A DNA stretch of 64,000 nt from NCBI RefSeq assembly GCF_037325665.1, contig NW_027128515.1, forward strand, positions 42,501 to 106,500. The letters run 5' to 3'. This DNA is from Littorina saxatilis. Its lineage: Eukaryota > Mollusca > Gastropoda > Littorinimorpha > Littorinidae. The notes beneath the pieces were generated by a model. It made no database searches, was not told where the DNA came from, and saw nothing but the letters and a program-made list of their open reading frames with translations. Below are positions 13,871 to 25,147 of the stretch, one piece after another; the first letter of the stretch is position 1; each line of letters begins with the position of its first letter. A program made the translations under genes and the position numbers.

Positions 13871-14249
13871 AGGACTGGAAAATATAAACGAACTGAGTTA
13901 TAAGAAAAGTTTTACCAATACAAATGTTACCTTGTATACTTAAGTTTATCTTGGACCAATTAACAGTTATTTGTTGCATACGTTGAATTTTCTTAGACCA
14001 GTTGCTCCAGGAGAACTTCTTTTTATCTGTTTGAAACAGGCGCCATATATCATTCAAAACATTATTATCTAAAAATTGCTGGACATTTACCGGATCAACC
14101 GTTCTATGCTTTTCTCCACTTACACTATCTAAATCGTTATTCAAAACACAATTTAAATCACAACAAGTTATTTTCTCACCATCCAAAAAATGTGGACATG
14201 TTTAAGGTTGTATTATTTTGTTGTTAATATGCTGCTTATTATGTTTCAG

Positions 14250-14378
14250 TTTCTTCAGATCGTATTTCTGCTGTTGTTCTCCTATGAGCTGTTGTTTGAC
14301 CTGGAGGAGACCATCACACCTGTATTTATTGTGCTTGCTGTTTGGGTGGCTGACATCGGTTTTGAAGAAATGAAACAG
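14250..14378 (+). CDS. TRPM-like channel, S1-S2 exon
   Basis: This 43-residue exon encodes transmembrane segments S1 (FLQIVFLLLFSYELLF) and S2 (ITPVFIVLAVWVADIGF), ending EEMKQ. LFSY in S1 and the acidic E-E-x-(K/R) at the cytoplasmic end of S2 are typical of TRPM channels. The acceptor is ttatgtttcag ending at 14249 and the donor is CAG|GTATGA at 14379; both junctions are phase 0. It follows a 13.5 kb intron and precedes a 3 kb intron. Confidence 0.85.
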
Positions 14379-15242
14379 GTATGAAAATACTAGAGCTGAT
14401 ATCTAAAAACGTAAACGTACGAGCGAAAATAGCCTTCAATTGAATCAATGAGGCAAAGGAGAGACTTCACGTTTAGGAAGATCAGAACAAACCATTCTTA
14501 ATTTAACTGTCATTTCCTCCATTTCCAAAGCAAGTTTCCCAAATGAAAACGAATTATTTGAAAATAGACCTCATATATTCTGATATACGCTAGACTTATG
14601 CTTGCGGAAAAAAGTCAAGCAACCCTGATATTCAATCTGAATAGCATTATTTTAAAAAAAACCAGTAAACTTATTTGGACTGCCAGAATGACGTAATATG
14701 TGTGTAAAGTGGTTGGTCTTGGTCCCATGTACATTTTAAAATGTTGTAAGACGACAAACTTTTACCAAACAAGCATTTATTTATGTAATTAGGCAGTCGT
14801 GTCTAAAGTACGGACATTAAATTTTAGTTTTAAGACACACGTTTATTTAGAACAGGTCACAGAACCCCAATTATTTTGGTGTAACTCATCTCAATTTGCA
14901 ACCAAAAATAATATTCATCTCTTAATGATGCGTGGTCTCTTTGTCATATACAGGATAAAGCAAATTACCTTTAAGGGCAAAAGAACAAAAAGTCGTCGTT
15001 TTTGTTAACATCACTTTCTACATGATTATTTTACCAATTTGAATAACTGGCGGGTACAGAATGTTACTCAAGTGATTCAAGTTCTAGTTCTACACAATGA
15101 ACCCAACCCTCTAAACTATTATAGTAAGCCTAAAAACGGAAATCATGTACATAAAACAACGTTGTCGTTTCCCCCTCAAAAGTAGCACAGGGTCTATAAT
15201 TATAGTCCCGGGATGCTGGGTTTGGTATTGCGGTTTCAAAAT
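14379..15242. other. Intron, no recognised feature
   Basis: Mostly AT-rich sequence with no repeat or gene that I recognise. Confidence 0.4.
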
Positions 15243-16622
15243 CTAAACTGAGCAAACAAATTATTGCACCCATTTTTGTGCCCCAACTAAAACATTCATT
15301 CCCGTGTCATTTCATCCGTCGCGATATAACCCTTCGTGGTTGAAAACGACGTTAAACACCAAATAAAGAAAGAAAGAAAGAAAGTGTAATTTCATTCAAA
15401 CTTGATATGCCATTAAAGGCCTGTCACTTGGCTAAATGGCACACTTTTTGGATCAAAGATTTATGTTATAGGTATCATGTGACCGCCGCCGAAGTAAAGG
15501 TACCCCCAAAATCATGACAAAAAGCGCTGTATTTCAGTAATGTCTAAATGGATTGCTTTGAAGCTTTCAGGATATTAAGTCGACATACGCGACGTACGTC
15601 CGGTAACATTTCGCATCGTTACATATATCTGTTGAGATGGTATGCAATCTTCCGGAAAATGTTTAAAAAGGTGTCATAAGTTTAAAGTCATACATCCCAA
15701 AAATTCATGACTTTGCATGCATACCGACAGATGAGTGTTAAAAATACTGCCAAAGTTTCATTGAAGTACAATCACTAGTTTACGTTTGCTAGTCATGTAA
15801 ACACGATCAATTTGCTTCGAGGATTGCAGTGCGACAGCGATGTCCAGTCAACTGTGACCGCAGCATGTTTTGATAGGCACTGAGCGTTGACCGACCTCAA
15901 TAGCAAACAGCTTGAACGTTCCATATTTGCCCATGTGTTTTTACATGGCCAGCACATGTCCGTCAGTGGTTATACTCATATGAAACTTTGGCAGTTCTTT
16001 TACCAACCATTTGTCTGTATGCGTGCAAAGTCATAACATTTTGGGATGTAAATCCACAAACCTATGAGGGTTTTAAAAACATTTTCTGGAAGAGCGCATA
16101 ACATCTGAGTACGAACATGCAATGCTCCAAAATGTTACCCAGTGTAAGTCTCGTATGTCGACTTCAGATCCTGAAAGTTTCAAAGCAATCCATTTGGACA
16201 TTACTGAAATACAGAACTGTTTGTCATTGCACCCATCTAAATGAACGCAAAAACCTTTGTTATTCTACTGCTCATGCGCTCCACACCTGCATCAGTAGAA
16301 ATGTCATTACACAAGAGATACACAAGTTAGCAAAACAAAACAACCTGTTCTGAATAGATATTTTATTTGGCTTTTTCATCGTATGTAAACGTTGCCGAGT
16401 GAAGCCTATTCTGAATTTGTGTCGATTTTTTAATTGGTACCTGACGTTTTTGTCATGTCGAATTTGGGGGTACCCTTACTTCGGCGGCGGTCACGTAATA
16501 CCTAAAACAGAAATGTTTGATCCGAAAAGTGTGCCAGATAGCCAATTGAATAAAATGACACGGGAATACATGTTTTAGTTGGGGTACGAAAATGGGTGCA
16601 ATAATTTTATTGCTCAGTTTAT
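15243..16622. mobile_element. Long-arm inverted-repeat element (E family, copy 1)
   Basis: The left arm (about 15243-15600) and right arm (about 16150-16622) are inverted copies. Landmarks are 'aattattgcacccatttttg' / 'aaaatgggtgcaataatttt', 'cccgtgtcattt' / 'aaatgacacggg', and 'gaccgccgccgaagtaaagg' / 'cccttacttcggcggcggtc'. The middle carries no frame of note. A second copy lies at 46800-48072. It is probably a non-autonomous DNA element or foldback. Confidence 0.75.
15315..15384 (+). mobile_element. Short SINE/LINE tail inserted in the left arm of the E element
   Basis: 'gacgttaaacaccaaataaa' followed by (GAAA)n interrupts the arm. Near-duplicates tgtcatttcat and tgtaatttcat flank it, which fits a target-site duplication. 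The same tail type (gacgttaagcaacaaataaa) ends the insertion at 58781-59254. Confidence 0.6.
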
Positions 16623-16648
16623 ATGCGATCTTTCGATGACTATATATG

Positions 16649-16649
<1 letters not shown>

Positions 16650-16725
<76 letters not shown>
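16650..16725. repeat. (TG)n microsatellite
   Basis: A TG array between the E element and a minus-strand LINE tail. Confidence 0.96.
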
Positions 16726-16728
<3 letters not shown>

Positions 16729-17056
16729 CAAGAACAAGAACAAGAACAAATGTTTATTGTCCTCAAACCAAAAAGGTTATTGACACATTGCTATGAATTC
16801 TAAAGCATTCTGCGACAAACCTTCCGAGACATATTTGAACATCTTTGTCCATAAATATTTCACTTGGTTTATAATTAATATAATCTACATCAATATTAGT
16901 CACGTCTTTTTTAAACTTTTCTCTACTTTCATGGAATTTTACGCATTCATCCAGAAGATGATATTCATCTTCAACAATGTTACATACCATACACAAACGA
17001 TTTTCTCTTTGGATGTTATGATGTCTTCCAGTTTCTATTTTTTAGATTGTGACTAC
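16726..17056 (-). mobile_element. LINE C-terminal fragment with tandem tail
   Basis: The minus strand reads GRHHNIQRENRLCMVCN then EDEYHLLDECVKFHESREKF, a C-x-x-C ... H-x-x-x-x-C zinc-type terminus common in LINE reverse transcriptases. The frame ends at 16763. The 3' end shows tandem (TTGTTC)n (16726-16750), a typical short tail repeat. Confidence 0.65.
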
Positions 17057-17264
17057 TGGTACCCTTACTTCGGCGGCGGTATTTCTTAATCGTTCTTAAT
17101 CGACTTAAAGCTGGTTCTTAATCGACTTAAAGCTGTCCTGTGATTTCGATTTTCTATCATTGTCAGATATGACTGAATTTCATATGTATCACATATATTT
17201 GAATAGAATCTTAATCTTGCACTTCCTTTTGATTTAGCTTTATTCCAAAAAAGTATGTATTCAC

Positions 17265-17267
<3 letters not shown>

Positions 17268-17356
<89 letters not shown>
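17268..17356. repeat. (TG)n array abutting a splice acceptor
   Basis: About 44 TG units followed by TCTGTCTGTAG, the acceptor of the S3-S4 exon at 17368. The array replaces the usual pyrimidine tract and would be a long UG repeat in the pre-mRNA. Confidence 0.95.
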
Positions 17357-17358
<2 letters not shown>

Positions 17359-17367
17359 TGTCTGTAG

Positions 17368-17640
17368 CTGTGTGCAGGGGATCCTGTGAAAAACGAACCA
17401 TTCTCATGTGAATGGTCTGAAATGTTCCACTCGTACAAAACGAACGCCTGGAATCTTCTGGAATGTGCAAGCATCGTGCTGTTTTTTTTTGGCTTCCTTG
17501 TGTTCCACGAAAACGAAGTCCTTCGTGCTACTGGGAGAGTCTGCCTTGCGGTAGACATTTTCCTTTTCTTCATCCGGCTTCTACAACTTCTTCTATTCTT
17601 CAAGGAACTTGGCATATTTCTCGTTATGATGGCTCAATCG
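17368..17640 (+). CDS. TRPM-like channel, S3-S4 exon
   Basis: This 91-residue exon has phase 0 at both ends. It starts LCAGDPVKNEPFSCEW and continues with S3 (NLLECASIVLFFFGFLVF), the short S3-S4 loop, and S4 with the S4-S5 linker (VDIFLFFIRLLQLLLF, KELGIFLVMM). The W-N-x-x-E/D at the start of S3 and the R-L-L-x-x-x-x-x-x-K-x-L-G pattern in S4-linker are TRPM hallmarks. S4 carries a single arginine, as expected for weakly voltage-dependent TRP channels. The acceptor TAG at 17367 is chosen over the CAG at 17377 because only the former keeps phase 0 with the preceding exon. The donor is TCG|GTATGT. A (TG)n tract lies 11 bases upstream of the exon. Confidence 0.88.
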
Positions 17641-18280
17641 GTATGTTTCGAGCAAAAGCGAGTGTCTGTCAGATTGTCTGTGTGTTTGTGAGTTATATGT
17701 GTTTTTTGACAATAATAATTGTCAGTAAGTACTGGTGTAACATGACTGATATGAAACAGTTGACTGGCTAATGGCAATGCGCTTAAAACTGTTAGCGCAC
17801 TCTTGGAGTGCGCTAACTTTTCCAGAGAGCGTATTCTTCTGCCCTTTGCCACAGCGAGGCTGTGTCCCTTCTTTCGATTTGAGAAGATTCTTCTCTTCCT
17901 CGGTGTTAGTGACATGCAGCTTATCTTCTCCACATTACCAAATGATGCTAAATTTTCTGCGGCTAAAGGCAGAAATATTTTTCTGACAGATTTCATGCGC
18001 CTGTGCCACAGTGACTGAGTGATGCTGTGCCTTCTTTCCACCTGAGAAGATTCTTCTAATCTTTCATTTTAAGTGACAAGCAGCTTATTATCTCCACATT
18101 AACATAATGATGATTTAGCTTGACATTCCCAGCGGCTAACAGAAAACACCCGTGTTTTTCCGATAAAGTACCAGCTAGATCAGCATGTTGAAGTCGACTC
18201 AGTGATTCGATCGACTCTGTCATACGTAGCAGACGACACGAGAATGCGACTGCATCCGCTCAGTAAATGAATGGTTTTTG

Positions 18281-19010
18281 AGTCACTTGAGAAAAAGTGA
18301 CTCTATGTAATCGGTCAGTGTTAGTCTGTCCGGCCGGCCGGCCGTCCGGCCGGCCGGCCGTCCGTAGACACCACCTTAGCGTTGGACTTTTCTCGGAAAC
18401 TATCAAAGCGATCCGGCTCATATTTTGTTTAGTCGTGACCTCCAATGACCTCTACACTTTAACGATGGTTTCGTTGACCTTTGACCTTTTTCAAGGTCAC
18501 AGGTCAGCGTCAAAGGAAAAATTAGACATTTTATATCTTTGACAAAGTTCATCGGATGTGATTGAAACTTTGTAGGATTATTCTTTACATCAAAGTATTT
18601 ACATCTGTAGCCTTTTACGAACGTTATCAGAAAAACAAGGGAGATAACTAGCCTTTTCTGTTCGGCAACACACAACTTAACGTTGGGCTTTTCTCGGAAA
18701 CTATAAAAGTGACCGGGCTCAAATTTTATGTGAACGTGACTCCCAGTGACCTCTACACTTTGACGTCTGCTTTGGTGACCTTTGACCTTTTTCAAGGTCA
18801 CAGGTATGTCTTGAAGGAAAAAAATTGAAATATCATATCTCTGAAACTATTCATCGGATTTGATTCAAACTTTATAGGATTATTCTTTACATCAAATTAT
18901 TTACATCTGTATTGTGTTGTGAATAGCAATTTCTTCCTGTCCATCTGATGCCTCATATAATATTCAGAACTGCGAAAGTGACTCGATCGAGCGTTTGCTC
19001 TTCTTGTTAC
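18281..19010. mobile_element. Inserted block of two tandem ~300 bp units with nuclear-receptor-like sites
   Basis: This block is absent from D copy 2, where flanking sequence is continuous. It opens with a (CCGG)-rich stretch (18331-18366), followed by two related units (about 18375-18660 and 18670-18930). Each unit holds TGACCTTTGACCT (18475-18487; 18776-18788), the complement of a DR1 site AGGTCAAAGGTCA, and TCAAGGTCA (18491-18499; 18792-18800). No coding frame is evident. Confidence 0.65.
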
Positions 19011-19651
19011 ATTATTATTTCAAGGCAACAACTATCGGAATCGAAAACGTGTAGGGTTCAGAACGTTGCTACCATGTGATAGACTTAATTATTACCAGCC
19101 TCCCTCATGAGTTCAGATGCAACACGAGACATTTACCTTTGGAAATAAGACTGGTTCGAGCAGACGACATGAAACCCGCTTTTAAACGCTCAGCAAATTA
19201 ACATGTTTGGCAAATGTGAAGGAAAAAACGATGGGGATATACTACGTGTAGGGTTCTGAGCATTCGTACCGTCCATAATGATATTCAGTACCAGACTCCC
19301 CGATGAGTGTACATACAACACGACAAACATACTACATTTATTTTGAAAATGCGCTAACGCTCGAACAGACCCGGGAGTCAAATCAGGGCGCGTCACTCTG
19401 CACAGTCAATCGGTCGAAGCGCGAAGGTTTCGAATCACAAACAACTAAGCTCACAGCCCTTTCTTTGAGTTAAGACGAGGTCTCTATGAAAGAACTTCAC
19501 TTTTTAGATTAATGCTACACTGGAATTTACCAACATAAATATTAAAACAAGAGTGTGTGTGTGTGACAGAAAGCACGACAAACTTGAGACAGCACAAACA
19601 AAAGTAGATCCAACACGACCTGACCACACTGTTATGCCTATCCAAATGCGC

Positions 19652-20050
19652 GTAGGGACTGGGTGGCCGAGTGGTAGCGCACTTGCGCTCGGAATCGAGA
19701 GGTTGCGTGTTCGACCCTGGGTCGGGCCGTTATTTTCTCCCCCCTTTCCTAACCTAGATGGTGGGTTCAAGTGCTAGTCTTTCGGATGAGACGAAAAACC
19801 GAGGTCCCTTCGTGTACACTTTATTGGGGTGTGCACGTTAAAGATTCCACGATTGACAAAATTGTATAGGCATAGATAAAAATGTCCATCAAATACCCGT
19901 GTGGAAAGGTGAACATTCGCCTAACAGGCTTGAGGTTTGCTGGTCGATGTGAATGCGTGACATATTGTGTAAAAAATTCCATCTCACACGGCATAAAGCG
20001 CTTTGAACTTCGGATAAGGCGCTATATAAATAAAGAGAATAATAAAATTA
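19652..20050 (+). mobile_element. tRNA-headed SINE with L2-type tail
   Basis: The head has an A-box-like TGGCCGAGTGG (19664-19674) and a B-box-like GTTCGACCC (19709-19717), as in tRNA-Leu/Ser-derived SINEs. The central domain has 'tcggatgagacgaaaaaccg' with 'aggtccc', a motif seen in widespread metazoan SINE cores. The 3' region reads 'gcgctttgaac', then 'aaggcgctatataaat', an L2-type LINE tail. It is inserted in repeat D copy 1; copy 2 lacks it. Confidence 0.82.
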
Positions 20051-20106
20051 AAAAAAATGTGCGTTGTGAATCTTGTTTTTTTCTCTTGCGGTACTGACAA
20101 TACCGT

Positions 20107-20250
20107 TATTGAAACTATCACAGTGCACTAAGAGGTTGATAGAGCAAATCTCGAAAATCATTATTGAACTCACCGCTACGCGCTTCGTTCAATAATTCAT
20201 TTTCTCGATTTGCGCTATAAATCTCTTGACGCACTGTGATGTCTCAATAA
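20107..20250. repeat. Foldback palindrome (P family), copy 1
   Basis: The arms are ttattgaaac...cagtgcactaag...agagcaaatctcgaaaat and the inverted counterpart ending gatgtctcaataa, around a centre near 'accgctacgcgcttcg'. Other copies are at 22973-23109, 34637-34783 and part of 41933-42020. Confidence 0.85.
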
Positions 20251-20419
20251 CCTAAATAATGATAATAATAATAATACTAATAAATAACTTTTCTATAGCG
20301 CGAGTCCTATCAATTGGCTCCAGGCGCTATACAAATTAATTCTAAAATAAACTAACACAAATTAAACAAGCATACAAAGCATACATGTAACTCAGATAAA
20401 ACAACAAGGACCAAAGCGC

Positions 20420-20665
20420 CTAGCTTGCTAGGGGGGTCCGGGGGCATGGGCCCCGGAAAAGTTTGAAAAAAAGGATGCAAAATGGTGCAATATGGTGCAT
20501 TCTGAGAATGATCATTACCAGTTTCAGGCAGCAGATTTTGTCACTGATCAATACCCCGAAAATTGAAACTCAACCAACAAAAAAAACATTTTTTTTTGGC
20601 TGGGGGGGGGGGGGGAGTTCTGGAAACCCCAGAAACCCCCCCCCCCCTCGTCCGCCCATGAGCTA
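20420..20665. mobile_element. Possible MITE with G-run and C-run ends
   Basis: The stretch runs from 'ttgctaggggggtccggggg' to 'cccccctcgtccgcccatga'. The inverted-looking G-rich and C-rich edges resemble non-autonomous DNA elements, but clear terminal repeats and target duplications could not be defined. Confidence 0.3.
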
Positions 20666-20689
20666 GTATATCGAAATAGCGTATAGGGC

Positions 20690-21224
20690 TTCACAGTGCA
20701 GACACGTTTCTCTATTCTTTGTATCTGAAAATGATAAAAAATAAGATTAAATTGTTTTTAAATCGAATTTTTAATGTTCATTAGAATTTTCATATTTTTA
20801 ATGTTCTGAGCTTATTCTTAATCCAAATAATATAACATATGTATAATGATTTTGGATTCAGGAAATATAATAACGAATAAGATGGCATTAGTTTTGAATT
20901 GATTTCTAAAATTTTCATTTTTATTAGCATTTTCAGATTTATAATTACCAAACTCATCAACTAATTTGTAAGCCTCCAAGCTGAAATGCAATACCAAAGT
21001 CCGATCTTGGTGGAAGATTGCTTGACCAAAATGTCAATCAAAATGTCAATCAATTTGATCAAAAAATGAGGGTGTAACAATGCCGCCTTAACTTTCACAA
21101 AAAGCCCGATATGATGTCATCAAAGACATTTATCGAAAACATTTTTTTTTCTTCTGGGGATATCATACCTAAGAACTTTCATGTGAAGCTTCAGGAAAAT
21201 CGGTCTAGTACTCTCCTCGGAATT

Positions 21225-21232
<8 letters not shown>
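20690..21232 (+). mobile_element. R-family dispersed repeat, copy R4 (partial)
   Basis: It shares the R landmarks 'aagctgaaatgcaataccaa', 'aaaaaatgagggtgtaacaa' and 'tatgatgtcatcaaagacat'. It lacks the aacaagtcgcg end and is replaced by (CA)n where the palindromic end should be. Confidence 0.8.

Positions 21233-21314
<82 letters not shown>
21233..21314. repeat. (CA)n microsatellite
   Basis: A pure CA array at the end of copy R4. A shorter CA array follows at 21397-21416. Confidence 0.96.
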
Positions 21315-21315
<1 letters not shown>

Positions 21316-21569
21316 TTAATGTAACTACAAAATATATAATCGTTAGTAAGCAATATATATGAAAGTACAATATCATGCCATTTGCGCCTTCACACAAACA
21401 CACACACACACACACGTCTACTTCGTCTCCTGTGTCTTCCTTTTGGTGAGACCGTTCCTTTCTTATCTTTCTTTGGCATTTTGTTTGATTTGGCTGCTGT
21501 TAGTTAACCACAGTGTTGACTGTGTGATTTTCAGTCGCCATTTTTGTCCGCCATTTTGGATAAGTCGGC

Positions 21570-21681
21570 ATGGCTGACAAAGATATTTTCAAACGCAATT
21601 TAAAAGGGGAAGTCAAGGGCACGGCTAAACCAGCCAGGTCATCTTCTAAAAGGGTGACTGAAGCCATTGCTCATGTGTCTG

Positions 21682-21722
<41 letters not shown>

Positions 21723-21731
21723 TGTCAGTAA
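21570..21731 (+). CDS. Short frame, MADKDIFKRNLKGEVK..., running into (AAT)n
   Basis: This is a 53-residue frame with a lysine-rich start. It ends in a poly-Asn run encoded by the (AAT)n array at 21685-21722 and a stop just inside repeat D copy 2. The frame is clearly cut by the repeat. It could be the start of a host gene or part of the DIRS-type fossil to its right. I do not recognise the family. Confidence 0.3.
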
Positions 21732-23112
21732 GTACTGGTGTCACATGACTAATGTGAACCAGTTGATTGGCTAATGGCGATGCGCTAAAACTGTTAGCGC
21801 ACTCTTGGAGTGCGCTAACTTTTCCACAGAGCGTATTCTTCCGCCCTTTGCCTAAGCGAGACTGTGCTCTCATCCTCAGAATTAATTAATGACATGTAGC
21901 TTATATTCTCCACAATACCAAAATACTATAAATTCCTGCTTCTCAATTAAAGCAGAAGTGGTTTTTTTCTGACAGATTGCATGTGCCTGTGCCACAGTTG
22001 CCACTATCTAAAAATAGAACCCGCTGTGTCTATTTTTCAGTTTCGACTTGCGAAGAATCTTCTCATAATTATGCTGTAGCTTATTATCCACATTACCAAA
22101 TGATGAGTTAGTATACAATTCCCAGCAGCTAACAGAAAACACAAGTGTTATTCCGATAACGTACCACTGAACTAGATCAGCATTTGGAATATATACGTAG
22201 CAGACTAGATTACACTGAAATACGACTGCATCAGTTCAGTAAATGAATGGTTTCTGAATTATTATTTCAAGGCAACAACAATCGGAATCGAAAACGTGTA
22301 GGGTTAAGAACGTTCTTACCATGTATAAAACTTATTACCAGCCTGCATCATGCGTGCAGACGAGCAATTGTTGTTTTTGAAATGAGACTGCAGTGCAGTG
22401 CCGTGGTTCGCTTGCCCTAGCCGCCCTAGCAGACGACATTAACCTCGCAGGCAAATGTGAACAAGCAAACGATGGGGACATACTACGTGTAGGGTTCACA
22501 GCATTCTTACGGTTCATATATAACGGTTCATATATATGTACCAGTCTCCCCGATGAGTGAAGATACAACAGAAGAAACATACCACATTTACTTTGAAAAT
22601 CCGAGTCTGCTAACCGTGGCCTTGGCCGGAGTCAATTCAAGGGGCAACACTCTGCACAGTCAATCTGTCGAAGCTCGATGAAGGTTTCGAATCGCAAATA
22701 ATTAAGAGTACAGTCTTTTCTCCGAGTTTAAATGAGGTCTCTGTGAAAGGTCATCACTTTTTAGCTTAACGCTTCACTGGAATTTACCAACAGAAATTAA
22801 AACAAGAGTTTGCGTGTGACAAAAGCACGACACACTTGAGACAGCCCACACAAAAGTAGATCCAGTGACACAAACCTGACCACACAGTTATGCCTATCCA
22901 AATGCGCTTTGCAAAATGTGCGTTTTGAATCTTCTTTTTTCTCTGGCGGTACTGACAATATCGTTATTGAAACAATCCCAGTGCACTAAGAGATTTATAG
23001 AGCAAATCTCGAAAATAATTATTGAACTCAGCGCTATGCGCTTCGTTCAATAATGAATTTTCTCGATTTGCTCTATAAATCCCTTAGTGCACTGGGATGT
23101 CTCAATAACTTA

Positions 23113-23148
<36 letters not shown>

Positions 23149-23290
23149 CTTGTCTATAGCGCGAGTCCCATCAATTGGCTCCAGGCGCTTTACAAATTCA
23201 TTATAGAATAAACTAGCACAAATCAACAAGCATACAAAGCATACATTTAACTGAGATATAACACCAAGATCCCAAGCACTAAGCAAAACT
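21721..23290 (+). repeat. Long dispersed repeat D, copy 2
   Basis: Collinear with 17706-20415 but without the two inserted blocks. It contains P-family foldback copy 2 (22973-23109), an (AAT)n array (23109-23143) and an inverted L2-type tail-like segment (ctatagcgcgagtccc, 23155-23220). Confidence 0.8.
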
Positions 23291-23349
23291 TAGCGTACAA
23301 TGAAAATATCGCCGTTGCGGTACCAATTTCATCCACATGCGGACTTAAG

Positions 23350-23672
23350 GCCTGTCCAGACACTCCCGGCCGACCCTGTCCACATTTGACTTATGCTCAA
23401 AACGGCGCGCCGCAGCGTGCTATGATCGCGAAGCGTTATTTGCAGAAGAATAGCGCGTGTTCTAATTTCTATGACACAGACATAGAACGACGGAAATTTG
23501 ACCAATCAGAGCAAACCAGAGCGATGACGTCAGCCACTCGCGGCACGGCAGTCGAATGCAACTGAACCTTCTTGTCTCGATGTGTGGCCACTCGGCAAAT
23601 CCCGCGCGACGCACAAAACGGCCTGCGGCGCATAGAGCGTAAAACGGCGTCCAAGTCTGGACATGGCTTCAG
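23350..23672. mobile_element. Possible MITE
   Basis: The edges 'ttaaggcctgtccagaca' and 'gtctggacatggcttca' are imperfect inverted repeats around a CpG-rich centre. Target duplication is not clear. Confidence 0.35.
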
Positions 23673-25147
23673 TGTTTCTGCTGGTACTTCGTCTGATCCT
23701 ATACCTGTCCCCCCACCTGACTATAGCGCTCTTGTCGCAAGTGTTCTTGGTTTTTTTATTCCAGAAATTCGTACTTCGGTTCATTCCGAATTTCAGAAGG
23801 AGAGGTTGTCGTCGCTGAGCAGTTCCCCCCCCCCCCCCCCCCCCCGCTGTCGGGGATAAGGGTTCTCTTGCCACGCTGGGGACTTCAACTTCCGTCACCG
23901 ATGTGGCTTCCGCCATTGTCACCCGCCCTTCCGGTGCTTCCGACCTGACTATTCGTACTCGTACATCCAGTCAATTTCTCTTGGGAGAAAGGTCGCTTCT
24001 TGGCCGGCCTCTACCATCTCCCACCTTGTGTGGAGGTTCGGGGGGTGGCATGTCTCTTCGGGGACTCGGCCAATGCAGGGTCACGACCTGTAAGGTTTGT
24101 TTGTACCTACGCCCTTCGTCGGTCCTCATGCCACAAGGGATACGGTACAAAGTCAGCAGCCACACCAGCCTTCGGCTTCCGTGGCTGCTGCGCTTCCGGT
24201 TTTTACCGGAAGAACAGGTCCACCCGTAAGCGTACATCCAGGTGCCGTAACGGCGTCGGACCTGGGACTGGCCTACGGGCACCACGGCTTCCGGCCGCAG
24301 TCCACCGCAGTTGCATCAGCCGTCGGCTTCGGCAACCAGTATGGTTCCGGTTCCGGTTTCTCGGCCGGAAATGGATTTCACCTCTTATCACCTTCCTCTG
24401 CCTAGGCAGGAAGTGATGAAGGATGACTTCCGGCCAGTTGGCTTTCCGGTTTCCGGTTATGCCGATCAGTCTTTCGCTTTCGGAAATCTAGGCTACGGTC
24501 TTTGCCCGTCTGTCGCGGCTTCTGACATGCAGTCATCAGCTGGTGATCAGACTCGTCTTCTGAAGCATCTTCTTTGGTTGCTCATTCGGTGAAGGACGAT
24601 TTCCGGACTGGAAAGGAGGATGGAGCTTACTTCCGTTTTGAAGAATCTCCATCTGGTATCATGTACTCAGGCGTCACTCTCGCTTACCGTGAGGAGATAG
24701 GTCGCGCCTCTCTAGAGCTGACTTCTATCTCCTAGACCCTTTCGGGGCTCACACCATCCCAAGGATTTACATACCTTGGCATGATTTTCTTACGGTCACC
24801 TGGAGAGTTCGTCCTCCTCAATAACGAGTGGAAAACCTTAGGCACTGTTCTTTCCATGTCGACACTACAGCAAGCGCCCACTAGGACTCTTGCTTCCATC
24901 CTAGGTCAATTGGAATCCAGCGCGGTTACTCGCTAGGGAAAATTACACTAAAACCTTTCCCGCTAGCACTAAAGCCGCTCGAGGATTCACCCGCTCAAGA
25001 CTGAATCAAGTCTATTCCAATTCAGAGCTGGTTTCAACACATGACAAGTCAGTGGTTGGAACCGAACTGGATAACTCAGGGTTTCCCTATAGCTACACCC
25101 TCCTGACACAGACCCCTTCACGGGCGTCTCTTTCCATGTTCTGAGCA

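Larger units (their letters stand above)
10800..14186 (-). mobile_element. L1/Tx1-like LINE, internally deleted, carrying two other elements
   Basis: On the minus strand, 14186-14020 encodes an endonuclease-type segment (DLNCVLNNDLDS, NDIWRLFQTDKKKFSW). It passes directly into an RT C-terminal segment (NLSIQGNICIGKTFLITQF, to about 13860), so the middle of the element is missing. After the inserts, 11690-11362 continues with YVKDVMNENGVSISFEEL and EYNALCTALKSR, and about 11230-11100 encodes a zinc-knuckle-type C-terminus (LLHWKILHRVYPTNILIDK). This order is typical of L1/Tx1-clade elements. Tc1 (12645-13855) and R2 (11695-12617) interrupt it. The 3' end is AT-rich and not sharply defined. Confidence 0.75.
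17706..20415 (+). repeat. Long dispersed repeat D, copy 1 (with insertions)
   Basis: It starts 'attgtcagtaagtactggtg' and is collinear with 21721-23290 over most of its length. Shared landmarks are 'gttagcgcactcttggagtg', 'aatcggaatcgaaaacgtgtaggg'-like segments, 'tctgcacagtcaatc', a TATTGAAAC foldback and an (AAT)n-linked 3' block. Relative to copy 2 it has two extra blocks, 18281-19010 and 19652-20050. Confidence 0.8.

Noticed and set aside
13016-13903. Plus-strand frames antisense to the Tc1 transposase
   Set aside because: GC-rich antisense shadows; the minus-strand frame has the DD34E triad and full family length.
17378-17390. Alternative acceptor CAG at 17377 for the S3-S4 exon
   Set aside because: It would shift the frame relative to the exon ending at 14378 and produce an immediate stop; the TAG at 17367 keeps phase 0.
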